A DNA stretch of 64,000 bases, from assembly GCA_018385135.1 (NCBI GenBank), contig JAHAWY010000015.1:1-64000 (forward strand), given 5' to 3'. The notes under the pieces are model-generated. The model searched no databases. It was not told the origin of the DNA and was given only the letters and a program-made list of their open reading frames with translations. Positions within the stretch are counted from its first letter, which is position 1, and each line of letters starts with the position of its first letter. Below are positions 48,217 to 57,375 of this stretch, piece by piece. This DNA comes from Oscillospiraceae bacterium. Lineage in GTDB: Bacteria > Bacillota > Clostridia > Oscillospirales > Oscillospiraceae. A program made the translations under genes and the position numbers.

Positions 48217-49494
48217 ATGGAAGCTATACTTAACTTTATTAACGACACCGGCTTTGCCCATTTCTTCGAGGGCGAAAACTGGAAGTGTCTGATAATGATA
48301 GCCATTTCTTTCATTCTTCTCTATCTGGCTATCGTCAAAAAATACGAGCCTCTGCTTTTGCTGCCCATCGCTTTCGGTATGCTGATGACCAACCTCCCCG
48401 GAGCAAATATGTTCCATGAGGTGCTGTTTTCCGGCGGTCATGTCAACTGGTCGCTGTTTTCCGGCGCTCCCGTAACGCAGGAATTCCTTGACGAGCTTGC
48501 AGCCTCCGGAGTCAGCGAAAGCGTCCTTGCGACCGCCACGGTCGGGCAGCCCATACAAACAGGACTCATAGACTACCTGTATCTCGGCGTTAAGCTCGGC
48601 ATCTATCCTTGCCTTATCTTCATGGGTGTTGGAGCGATGACCGACTTTGGTCCTCTTATTGCAAACCCCAAGAGCCTGCTGCTCGGCGCTGCCGCTCAGC
48701 TCGGAATTTTCATTACCTTCCTCGGCTGCCAGATGATGAACTTCATTCCGGGCATCACCTTTACCCAAGCAGTCGCCGCCGCCGTCGGCATCATCGGCGG
48801 AGCGGACGGTCCAACCGCAATTTACGTTTCTTCGCTTCTCGCGCCGGAAAAGCTAGGTCCGATTGCCGTTGCCGCATATTCCTATATGGCACTCGTGCCT
48901 GTTATCCAGCCGCCCATCATGCGCGCGCTTACCTCAAAGAAGGAGCGTGCGATTGTAATGAAGCCCCTGCGCGAGGTCTCAAAGACGGAGAAGATAATCT
49001 TCCCGATCGCAGTTACTGCCTTTGTCGCCCTGCTCGTTCCCTCTGCCGCACCGCTTATCGCATCGCTCATGCTCGGCAACCTCTTTAGAGTTACGGGCGT
49101 TGTTGATCGTCTTAGCAAGGCGGCTCAAAACGAGCTTATGAACATAGTAACCATTTTCCTCGGCATCTCCGTTGGCGCAACGGCAACCGCCAGCACCTTT
49201 ATAGACCTCACCACCATTGCCATCATGCTCATGGGCGTTGTCGCCTTCAGCTTTGGTTCGGCAGGCGGCGTTTTACTTGCAAAGTTTATGAACCTGTTCC
49301 TGAAGGAGAAGATAAACCCGCTCATCGGCTCGGCAGGCGTTTCCGCCGTTCCTATGGCAGCGCGTGTATCCCAGGTTGAAGGGCAGAAGGAAAACCCCTC
49401 CAACTTCCTGCTTATGCACGCGATGGGTCCCAACGTAGCCGGCGTTATCGGTTCGGCAATAGCCGCAGGCGTGCTTATAGCACTGTTCGGCTGA
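48217..49494 (+). CDS. Na+-translocating decarboxylase beta subunit (OadB type)
   Basis: FMGVGAMTDFGPLIANPKSLLLGAAAQLGIF, IGGADGPTAIYVSS, SAGVSAVPMAARV. Confidence 0.94.
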   Translation: MEAILNFINDTGFAHFFEGENWKCLIMIAISFILLYLAIVKKYEPLLLLPIAFGMLMTNLPGANMFHEVLFSGGHVNWSLFSGAPVTQEFLDELAASGVSESVLATATVGQPIQTGLIDYLYLGVKLGIYPCLIFMGVGAMTDFGPLIANPKSLLLGAAAQLGIFITFLGCQMMNFIPGITFTQAVAAAVGIIGGADGPTAIYVSSLLAPEKLGPIAVAAYSYMALVPVIQPPIMRALTSKKERAIVMKPLREVSKTEKIIFPIAVTAFVALLVPSAAPLIASLMLGNLFRVTGVVDRLSKAAQNELMNIVTIFLGISVGATATASTFIDLTTIAIMLMGVVAFSFGSAGGVLLAKFMNLFLKEKINPLIGSAGVSAVPMAARVSQVEGQKENPSNFLLMHAMGPNVAGVIGSAIAAGVLIALFG

Positions 49495-49507
49495 TAGGAG
49501 GTAGCAC

Positions 49508-50950
49508 ATGGAATTTCTCAGCAACACCCCCCTGCTGATAACAGACACGATTTTGCGTGACGCGCACCAGTCTCAGGCGGCAACCCGCATGAGACTTGAA
49601 GATATGCTCCCCGCCTGCGAGCTGCTCGACTCCATCGGCTACTATTCGCTGGAGATGTGGGGAGGCGCGACCTTTGACAGTTGTATGCGCTTTTTGAATG
49701 AGGATCCGTGGGAGCGTCTGCGCGTGCTGCGCAAGGCTTTGCCCAACACAAAGCTGCAAATGCTTTTCCGCGGTCAAAACATCCTCGGTTACAAGCACTA
49801 CGCCGACGACGTGGTTGACGCTTTCTGCGCCAAATCAATCGAAAACGGCATTGACATCATCCGTATTTTTGACGCGCTCAACGACATCCGCAATCTTGAG
49901 CAGGCAATAAAGTCAACAAAGAAATACGGCGGCAAGGTTGAGGCTACCTTGTCTTACACCACCTCCCCCATCCACAGCGAGGAGTATTTCGTAAAGCTGG
50001 CTAAGGAGCTTGAGCAGATGGGCGCGGATTCTATCTGCATCAAGGACATGGCAAACCTTCTGCTTCCCATGAGCGCATATTCGCTCGTCAAGCGTTTGAA
50101 GGAAACCGTCAGCGTCCCCATACATCTGCACACGCACAACACAACCGGAACGGGCGATATGGTAAACCTCATGGCGGCATACGCGGGCGTTGACATTGTT
50201 GACTGCGCGCTCTCCCCGCTGGCAAACGGCACAGCCCAGCCCGCCACGGAATCGCTTGTTGCAACGCTGCAGGGCACGCCGCGTGACACGGGGCTTGACC
50301 TTGGCAAAATGAGCGAGGCGGCAGCGCACTTCCGCAAGGTCGCGGCTCGTCTAAAAGCAGAAGGCTCGCTCGATCCCAAGGTTTTGAGTGTTGACACCAA
50401 CACTCTTCTGTATCAAGTGCCGGGCGGAATGCTCTCAAACCTAATTTCCCAGCTAAAGCAGGCCGGCGCTGAGGATAAGTATTATGACGTTCTCGCCGAG
50501 GTACCGCGCGTCCGCGCAGATTATGGCTATCCCCCGCTCGTAACTCCCTCGTCCCAGATTGTCGGCACTCAGGCAGTTATGAACATTTTAAGCGGAGAGC
50601 GCTACAAAACCTTCACCAAAGAGTCCAAGGCAATGCTGCGCGGCGAATACGGCAAGCTTCCGGGCGAGGTCAACGAGGAGGTTCGCCGCAAGGCGGGCAT
50701 TGCTCCCGAGGAGGTAATCACCTGCCGTCCCGCCGATATGCTAGAGCCGGAGCTGCCGAAATACCGCGAGGAATTTAAGGACATCGCCAAATCCGACGAG
50801 GACGTTTTGAGTCTTGCCCTTTTCCCGCAGGTAGCACCCAAGTTCCTTGCCGTGCGTGACGGCAAAGCCCCCGCTGCCGCAGCTTCTCCCGCCAACACCG
50901 CAGCAGACGGCGTCCGCGAGCTGTATGTTGAGGACCTGAGCATCAAATAG
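49508..50950 (+). CDS. Oxaloacetate decarboxylase alpha (carboxyltransferase) subunit, no C-terminal biotin domain
   Basis: LLITDTILRDAHQSQAATRMRLEDML, FDALNDIRNLE, IHLHTHNTTGTG; ends after PAAAASPAN. Confidence 0.92.
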   Translation: MEFLSNTPLLITDTILRDAHQSQAATRMRLEDMLPACELLDSIGYYSLEMWGGATFDSCMRFLNEDPWERLRVLRKALPNTKLQMLFRGQNILGYKHYADDVVDAFCAKSIENGIDIIRIFDALNDIRNLEQAIKSTKKYGGKVEATLSYTTSPIHSEEYFVKLAKELEQMGADSICIKDMANLLLPMSAYSLVKRLKETVSVPIHLHTHNTTGTGDMVNLMAAYAGVDIVDCALSPLANGTAQPATESLVATLQGTPRDTGLDLGKMSEAAAHFRKVAARLKAEGSLDPKVLSVDTNTLLYQVPGGMLSNLISQLKQAGAEDKYYDVLAEVPRVRADYGYPPLVTPSSQIVGTQAVMNILSGERYKTFTKESKAMLRGEYGKLPGEVNEEVRRKAGIAPEEVITCRPADMLEPELPKYREEFKDIAKSDEDVLSLALFPQVAPKFLAVRDGKAPAAAASPANTAADGVRELYVEDLSIK

Positions 50951-50980
50951 TCGTTTGAAGCAGAAACCTTTAGCATAATA

Positions 50981-51015
50981 AAGCGCCTCTGTCTAAAGCT
51001 CAGGGGCGCTTTTAT
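50981..51015 (+). terminator. Intrinsic terminator
   Basis: AAGCGCCTCTG ... CAGGGGCGCTTTTATA. Confidence 0.75.
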
Positions 51016-51287
51016 AGTTCTTCCCTTTTATCGTGAGCCGCCATTGCCCCGCAACAAGGGCTTCCCCGGCAGCTTTATTCAGATTTTTCTTTTAAAGCGC
51101 TTATTTTTTCCTCCTTTGTCCTTTAAATCTTGATACAAATAATATATAATTACTTTTATACTCTATCCTTATAGCAATATGCAGCGGCGGATTTTAAGCA
51201 TATCTTAAAAAGCTGCTTTTCAAATTCGGCGCTGACTTAATTTAACGCAAGGTCAAAAGACCAAAGAAAATGTGAGGTTTTGCAATC

Positions 51288-51815
51288 ATGATCAAAGAAT
51301 TTCGCGGAAAAATGCCCGAAATCGGGGAAAACTGCTTTATTGCCGAAACCGCTACCATTATTGGTGACGTAAAAATCGGCGCGAACAGCTCGGTTTGGTA
51401 CGGCGCGGTCATAAGAGGCGACGACGCGCCCATAGTTATCGGTGAGCGCTGCAATGTTCAAGACAACGCTGTTTTGCACTGCGCGGAGTTTTGGCCGCTT
51501 ACCATAGGCAACGGCGTTACCATCGGTCACAACGCTATTGTCCACAGCGCAAACGTAAAGGATAACGCCCTCATCGGCATGGGCGCGATAGTTATGAACC
51601 TCGCCGAAATCGGCGAGAACGCTATCGTCGGCGCAGGCGCGGTCTGCGTTGAGGATACAGTTGTTCCGGAGGGCGGCGTTGCCGTGGGCTGCCCTGCAAA
51701 GGTCATCAGAGTGGATATTGAAAACAACACCTCCTCAAACGAGCTCAACGCGTTCGCATACACGGAAATGGCCTCCGAATATCTCGCGGAGAGAGCCGCA
51801 AAGGAAGGCAAATAG
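51288..51815 (+). CDS. Gamma carbonic anhydrase-like hexapeptide protein
   Basis: SSVWYGAVIRGDDAPIVIGERCNVQDNAVLH, VTIGHNAIVHSANVKDNALIGMGAIV. Confidence 0.93.
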   Translation: MIKEFRGKMPEIGENCFIAETATIIGDVKIGANSSVWYGAVIRGDDAPIVIGERCNVQDNAVLHCAEFWPLTIGNGVTIGHNAIVHSANVKDNALIGMGAIVMNLAEIGENAIVGAGAVCVEDTVVPEGGVAVGCPAKVIRVDIENNTSSNELNAFAYTEMASEYLAERAAKEGK

Positions 51816-51873
51816 TCCCGCAAAAGTACCGCTCTCATTGCGGCAGGCGGAATTAAAACAAGGAAGGCAAGCA

Positions 51874-52377
51874 ATGTACGACGAGCTTACAGAGGTTGAC
51901 ATCAAAAAGATGCAGGATGAAATAGACTACCGCATCAAGGTCGTTCGCCCTAAATGTATTGAGGACGTGCAGACCGCCCGCGAATTCGGCGATTTGAGCG
52001 AAAACTTTGAATACAAGGCGGCAAAGCGTGAAAAGAACCGTAACGAAAGCCGTATCCGCTATTTAGAGCGCATGATAAAAACCTCCAAAGTAATCAAGCC
52101 CAATTCCCGTGAGGGCATAGTCGGTTTATTTGACACGGTGGAGCTTTACTTTGAGGAGGACGAGGAAACAGAGGTCTACAAGCTCGTTACCACGCTGCGG
52201 CAAAACTCTCTCAAGGGACTGCTCAGCAAAGAGTCTCCCCTGGGCAAAGCAATTATCGGAAAGCGCGTCGGCGAGCGTGTGCTCGTTGAGGTAGACGCTG
52301 ATTACAGCTATTATGTTGTCATACGCTCTGCGCAAAAGGGTGAGGATGATGACAGTATACCGATAAGCAGCTATTGA
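51874..52377 (+). CDS. GreA/GreB-family transcription elongation factor
   Basis: ARefGDLSENFEYKAAKREK motif (read as TAREFGDLSENFEYKAAKREKNRNESRIRYLERMI); ATG at 51874 (track ORF starts upstream in another gene). Confidence 0.9.
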   Translation: MYDELTEVDIKKMQDEIDYRIKVVRPKCIEDVQTAREFGDLSENFEYKAAKREKNRNESRIRYLERMIKTSKVIKPNSREGIVGLFDTVELYFEEDEETEVYKLVTTLRQNSLKGLLSKESPLGKAIIGKRVGERVLVEVDADYSYYVVIRSAQKGEDDDSIPISSY

Positions 52378-52405
52378 GGCGATTGCTTTTTACTAAAAAT
52401 ACTGC

Positions 52406-52445
52406 AAATGGGTTTTTCTTTCCGTTTGGAAAGAAAAACCCATTT
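52406..52445. terminator. Bidirectional terminator, 18-bp perfect stem
   Basis: AAATGGGTTTTTCTTTCC-gttt-GGAAAGAAAAACCCATTT. Confidence 0.9.
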
Positions 52446-52500
52446 TGCTTGTAAAAAAGCTTCATTTAAGCCCAATCCATCGTTCAGCAGTACCGGCAGG

Positions 52501-53598
52501 CTATTTGCCCAAATCGCCCTGCCGCGCCTGTGCTTTTTTCTTGAAAATCTCTTTTAGAGACTCGCTGTAAGGCGGTCTGGCAATGCCGTATTCGGTGACG
52601 ATAGCGCTTATAAGCTCGTGGTCTGTAACGTCAAAGGCGGGGTTGTAGACCTTAACACCCCTGGGTGCCATGCGAAGCTTATACCACATCTCTGTCACCT
52701 CCTCGCCCGGACGCTGCTCGATGGGAATTTCGTCTCCCGTGGCAATGCTCATGTCAATGGTGGAGGTTGGACCGAGCACATAGAAAGGAATACCATAGTG
52801 CTTGGCAAGAATGGCAACTCCGCTCGTTCCAATTTTGTTGGCAGCGTCGCCGTTTGCGGCGATACGGTCGCAACCGACAAAGCACGCCTGAACCCAGCCG
52901 TTTTTCATTACGATGGACGCCATATTATCGCAAATGACCGTAGTGTCCACTCCGTGTTCATGCAGCTCAAAGCTGGAAAGGCGCGCGCCCTGAAGCAGAG
53001 GGCGGGTCTCGTCGGTGAAAACCTTAAATTGCATTCCGCGCTCCACGCCAAGGTGGATGGGAGCAAGGGCAGTGCCGTATTTTGAGGTCGCAAGCTGACC
53101 TGCGTTACAGTGGGTAAGTATGCCGTCGCCGTCCTTGATAAGCGTAAGTCCATATTCGCCGATGGACTTGCACATCCATATATCCTCCTCGTGTATTGCG
53201 ATTGCCTCCGCACGAAGAAGCTCCCGAAGCTCATCGGGCGTTTTGTCCCTCCTGTCGGCGATGGACGCCTCCATACGGTTTAACGCCCAGAAAAGGTTAA
53301 CAGCCGTGGGACGTGAGGAGGCAAGATAGTCCTTTTTCTTTTTAAACTCCGCGAAAAACTCATCATAATCAACGGCATCAATCTCGCGCGAGGCAAGGTA
53401 AACGCCATAGGCGGCAGCAACGCCGATAGCCGGAGCGCCGCGAACCTTCAGCAGGTATATAGCCTCAAAAATGTCCTCCTGCTTATCCAGCCGGAGCATT
53501 TCAATGGTTTCGGGAAGCTTGGTCTGGTCGATGATTACAAGCTTGTTGTTTTCCCTGTCGAAATCAACGGTGGGGTAATCCATAATGCTTTTTGCCAT
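52501..53598 (-). CDS. mtnA: S-methyl-5-thioribose-1-phosphate isomerase
   Basis: [73 protein letters not shown] 53598 with GGAGGTCGT upstream. Confidence 0.95.
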   Translation of the reverse strand: MAKSIMDYPTVDFDRENNKLVIIDQTKLPETIEMLRLDKQEDIFEAIYLLKVRGAPAIGVAAAYGVYLASREIDAVDYDEFFAEFKKKKDYLASSRPTAVNLFWALNRMEASIADRRDKTPDELRELLRAEAIAIHEEDIWMCKSIGEYGLTLIKDGDGILTHCNAGQLATSKYGTALAPIHLGVERGMQFKVFTDETRPLLQGARLSSFELHEHGVDTTVICDNMASIVMKNGWVQACFVGCDRIAANGDAANKIGTSGVAILAKHYGIPFYVLGPTSTIDMSIATGDEIPIEQRPGEEVTEMWYKLRMAPRGVKVYNPAFDVTDHELISAIVTEYGIARPPYSESLKEIFKKKAQARQGDLGK

Positions 53599-53611
53599 AA
53601 TACGACCTCCG

Positions 53612-54436
53612 CTAATTTTGCTCCTTGAGCTTCTCTGCCACGTCATCTGCAAGCCTTCGGATGCCGCTTTCCGTCATTATCCCACAGCGGGGGTCAGGAC
53701 AGGCGCATTCGTGTGCAGATGCGTCAGTCTTCTCCGTGCCGCTCGCAGCCGCCGTTCGTAAGGACGCTCCCCCGCTTGAATAGCCAAGCCCTCTGCGAAT
53801 TTCAAGAAGCTCATTGACCTGCTCGGCACTTAAAGCATTAGCCTTGCCTATAAGGCTTCCGGTTAGCATCGTCACCATCGCGTAATGCTCCATCGACTCA
53901 AGGCGAAAATACGCCTCCATCAAATCGCGCCCCCAGCTTAGCGCGCCGTGGTTTGCAAGCAAAACGCCGTTATAATCGCGGCAATAGGGGGCAACTGCGT
54001 CTGCAAGAGCCTGCGAGCCTGGGGTCTCATAATGTACGCAGGGGACAGCTCCGAGATTTATCAGTGCCTCGGAATATATCGCCTTGTCCAGCGCAATACC
54101 CGCAATGGCAAAGCCGGTGCATACAGGCGGATGCGCGTGCGTAACTGCGCCGATCTCTGGGTTTTCATTATACACACGCAGGTGCATTTTGATCTCTGAC
54201 GAGGGCTTTAGTCTCCCCATGCTGACAATTGTGCCGTCAAGCTTCATTTTGACAAGCTCGTCCTCTTTCATGAAGCCCTTGGATACGCCGGTGGGAGTTG
54301 CCCAGATCATATCGTCGGCGACTTTGACACTAATGTTGCCGTCATTCGCCGCGACCATATTTTTCGCATACATACGTTTGCCGATCTCAACAATAAGCTG
54401 CTTGGCTTCAAGATCGCACGGATAGTGTCTTTTCAT
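53612..54436 (-). CDS. Class II aldolase/adducin family protein (fuculose-1-P aldolase-like)
   Basis: [56 protein letters not shown]. Confidence 0.92.
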   Translation of the reverse strand: MKRHYPCDLEAKQLIVEIGKRMYAKNMVAANDGNISVKVADDMIWATPTGVSKGFMKEDELVKMKLDGTIVSMGRLKPSSEIKMHLRVYNENPEIGAVTHAHPPVCTGFAIAGIALDKAIYSEALINLGAVPCVHYETPGSQALADAVAPYCRDYNGVLLANHGALSWGRDLMEAYFRLESMEHYAMVTMLTGSLIGKANALSAEQVNELLEIRRGLGYSSGGASLRTAAASGTEKTDASAHECACPDPRCGIMTESGIRRLADDVAEKLKEQN

Positions 54437-54792
54437 GCTGTGTATTCTCCCATGCTGTGAGTCGTCGTTTGCTCTTCGCTCAAGAGCTTTGCCTGTTTTT
54501 TAGTAATTATATTCTGTAGGCGTTAATAAGTCAATGAGTTTTCAACGTTCTCAAACCGTGTTCAAGTGGAGGCGAAAAAGCATGACCATACACTGAAAAA
54601 TTGCTTGAGCGGCGGCTGTTAACCAATTTTTGAAAGGCTTTTTTTGCATTATTTCCTGTGATTTCAATTTACTTTTGTGTGCTTCGTGCTGCTGCTGTAG
54701 CGCAGCCCTGTGAAAGAGAGCTTGCTCTCCCCCGCTTATCCCGCCCTTTCTGCATTTTTATTCTTTTTTCGAGAGCATATCGCATTTTCATA

Positions 54793-54822
54793 TTGACAAG
54801 CCAAAAGCCCTGTGCATATAAT
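54793..54822 (+). promoter_or_regulatory. Predicted sigma-A promoter for the SorC-family gene
   Basis: TTGACA-18 nt-TATAAT. Confidence 0.6.
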
Positions 54823-54867
54823 CATTAAAGTCATATATACACTACAAATGTAAAGGGGTGTGTCTGC

Positions 54868-55782
54868 TTGACCTACAAGGAGTCACTAATCACAAAAATC
54901 GCGTGGTACTACTACGTTCAAGGCTTGACGCAGCAGAATATCGCCACGATTCTGGGCATTTCGCGTCTAAAGGTCATAAAGCTGCTTGAAGAAGCGCGGG
55001 AATCGGGCGTTGTTGAATTCAAGCTGCACCGCGGCAGTGAGAGCCGTGTGGCAGTTGAGCGCGGATTGTGCGAGGCTTTCGGACTGCGCGACGCCTTTGT
55101 AGTCCCAACAGACAGCAACCCCCTTGAGCGCAACGAGTCCATAGCAAAGGCCGCCGCCATGTACATAAGCGACTGCTTTCCCGAGTGCAATGTCATCAAC
55201 ATCGGCTATGGTGACTCAGCCAGCCGCGTTCTCAACAACCTTGCCGAGAGCAGTGACAAGGCGATTTCCTTTGTCTCTCTGACCGGCGGTGTCAATTACT
55301 ACCTGCCGAACAAGGTGCGGAAAATCTTTAACGCCAGCCTTTCGCTGATGCCCGCCCCTCTTTATACCTCCAGCGCCGAGCTTTCCGAGGCACTGCGCAA
55401 CGAGCCGGCGGTCGCGGATGTTGCGCGTATGTCCAGTCTTTCGGATTTAACCGTTGTCGGCATCGGCGGCATGAATAACGACGCGACCATCGTAAGCTCC
55501 GGAGTTTTGAGCATGAACGACTTCAACTATCTGCGCATGAAGGGTGCAGTCGGCGACATTCTCTCCCACTTTCTCGACGCTGACGGCAACATCGTCAGCG
55601 AAGATTTTGAATGCCGTCTTATCAGCACCCCGCTCGACTGGCTTGTGCGCTGCAAAAACGTCATTTGCGTGGCGGCAGGCGAGGAAAAGGTCGCAGCAAT
55701 CCGTGCAGCTATGAAAAAGTCATATATAAACATATTGGTAACGGACGAAGCTACCGCGAACTGCCTTATCAGCACGAAGTAG
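54868..55782 (+). CDS. SorC/DeoR-type sugar-binding transcriptional regulator
   Basis: IAWYYYVQGLTQQNIATILGISRLKVIKLLEEARESGVVE; sugar-binding domain LTGGVNYYLP... Confidence 0.92.
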   Translation: MTYKESLITKIAWYYYVQGLTQQNIATILGISRLKVIKLLEEARESGVVEFKLHRGSESRVAVERGLCEAFGLRDAFVVPTDSNPLERNESIAKAAAMYISDCFPECNVINIGYGDSASRVLNNLAESSDKAISFVSLTGGVNYYLPNKVRKIFNASLSLMPAPLYTSSAELSEALRNEPAVADVARMSSLSDLTVVGIGGMNNDATIVSSGVLSMNDFNYLRMKGAVGDILSHFLDADGNIVSEDFECRLISTPLDWLVRCKNVICVAAGEEKVAAIRAAMKKSYINILVTDEATANCLISTK

Positions 55783-55838
55783 AGGCTTTATCTTTGCAGC
55801 AGCGCAGTCGGCAGCAAAAAGCTCACCGGATTTTTCAG

Positions 55839-55871
55839 CAGCCCGCCAAAATTTGGCGGGCTGTCTTTTTA
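55839..55871 (+). terminator. Intrinsic terminator
   Basis: CAGCCCGCCAAA-ATTTGGCGGGCTG then TCTTTTT. Confidence 0.85.
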
Positions 55872-55904
55872 TAAACAAAAAATTCTGTTCAGCCGTGGAT
55901 TAGT

Positions 55905-56110
55905 GGTGTATAATAATCGCGGAGGCTTTTTCGGGCGGCATCGCTCGCCCGTTCAGCATAATACGGACGGTTGCGGCGACTCCATCCCTATCGCCACAGG
56001 CGTCCGAAATAAGGAGGATTCCCGCCCCGACCGGCGGTGCGGCAGTGTGGAGACCTGTCGTAAAGCCCGCGCGGTTTCGCTCCGCGCGCGGCAAGGCGTT
56101 ATTTGCGGAG
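55905..56110 (+). ncRNA. Candidate structured leader RNA upstream of the UgpC-type ATPase gene
   Basis: Nested helices: CGGGCG/CGCCCG (55932/55946), CGGACG..GGCGA/TCGCC..CGTCCG (55964-56006), CGCGCGG/CCGCGCG (56068/56082); no supported ORF. Confidence 0.4.
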
Positions 56111-56135
56111 GCATTGACGTCACGGTCAGTCAGAA

Positions 56136-57254
56136 ATGGCAACAGTATCATTAAAGGGAATTAAAAAGGTCTACGAGGGAAATGTTACAGCCGTCCACGA
56201 CTTCAACCTTGAAATCGCGGATAAGGAGTTCATCGTTTTAGTCGGTCCCTCCGGCTGCGGCAAGTCCACCACTCTTCGCATGGTGGCGGGTCTTGAGGAA
56301 ATAACCGAGGGCGAGCTTAGAATCGACGATAAGCTGATGAACGACGTTGCCCCCAAGGACAGGGACATCGCAATGGTTTTCCAAAACTATGCGCTTTACC
56401 CCCACATGACGGTCTATGAAAACATGGCGTTCGCGCTCAAGCTTCATAAGACCCCAAAAAAGGAAATTGATAAAAAGGTAGGCGAGGCGGCGGAAATTCT
56501 CGGCATAACCGAGCTTCTGCAAAGAAAGCCAAAGGCTCTTTCCGGCGGTCAGCGTCAGCGCGTTGCCATTGGTCGCGCCATTGTGCGCGAGCCCAAGGTT
56601 TTTCTCATGGACGAGCCTCTTTCAAACCTGGATGCGAAGCTGCGCAACCAGATGCGCGCGGAAATCATCAAGCTTCGCCAGCGTATCGACACCACCTTTA
56701 TCTATGTTACCCATGACCAGACCGAGGCCATGACGCTCGGCGACCGCATCGTCATAATGAAGGATGGTCTGATCATGCAGATAGGCACGCCGCAGGAGGT
56801 CTTTGACCACCCCTCAAACATCTTCGTTGCCGGCTTTATCGGCACACCGCAGATGAACTTCTTTGATGCGCAGCTTGAAAAGACGGAAAGCGGCTATGCT
56901 GTCAGAGTATGCGGCGCGCTCATCGCCCTTACTGATGAAAACGCGAAAAAGCTTGCTGAACGCAATGTCGGCAGTATGCCTGTTACGCTCGGTATCAGAC
57001 CCGAGCACATCTGCTTTGCCGCGGAGGGCGGCGAAACCGCGATCGACGGCGTTATCTCCGTTTCCGAAATGATGGGCAGTGAATACCATCTGCACGCAGC
57101 CACCGGGGAAAACGACGTTGTTATGCGCGTTTCCACCACTGATATGCCAAAGGAGCTTTCCGGCGGCGCGCACTTCGGCACTCCCATCAAATACACCTTC
57201 CGTCCCGAACAGATGCACCTGTTCAACAAGGAAACGGAGGAAAACCTCATCTAA
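56136..57254 (+). CDS. Multi-sugar ABC transporter ATP-binding protein (UgpC/MsmX type)
   Basis: FIVLVGPSGCGKSTTLRMVAGLEEITEG, LSGGQRQRVAIGRAIVREPKVFLMDEPLSNLDAKLR; TOBE C-terminus. Confidence 0.94.
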   Translation: MATVSLKGIKKVYEGNVTAVHDFNLEIADKEFIVLVGPSGCGKSTTLRMVAGLEEITEGELRIDDKLMNDVAPKDRDIAMVFQNYALYPHMTVYENMAFALKLHKTPKKEIDKKVGEAAEILGITELLQRKPKALSGGQRQRVAIGRAIVREPKVFLMDEPLSNLDAKLRNQMRAEIIKLRQRIDTTFIYVTHDQTEAMTLGDRIVIMKDGLIMQIGTPQEVFDHPSNIFVAGFIGTPQMNFFDAQLEKTESGYAVRVCGALIALTDENAKKLAERNVGSMPVTLGIRPEHICFAAEGGETAIDGVISVSEMMGSEYHLHAATGENDVVMRVSTTDMPKELSGGAHFGTPIKYTFRPEQMHLFNKETEENLI

Positions 57255-57262
57255 ACGCAAAG

Positions 57263-57297
57263 TAAAAGCGCGCGGCTTAATTGCCACGCGCTTTTTT
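57263..57297 (+). terminator. Intrinsic terminator
   Basis: AAAAGCGCG ... CGCGCTTTTTT. Confidence 0.7.
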
Positions 57298-57375
57298 CTT
57301 ATGCGCTTTTATAAAAAGCCTGTACGATCGTCTTTCCGTCCTTTAGCGCGTCGCTTTGCAGTGCGCGGCAGCTTT

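Noticed and set aside
55900-56151. 83-aa ORFs on both strands over the ugpC leader
   Set aside because: Identical-length antisense pair over a highly structured, GC-rich intergenic region; no supporting SD or homology, so treated as noncoding pending conservation analysis.
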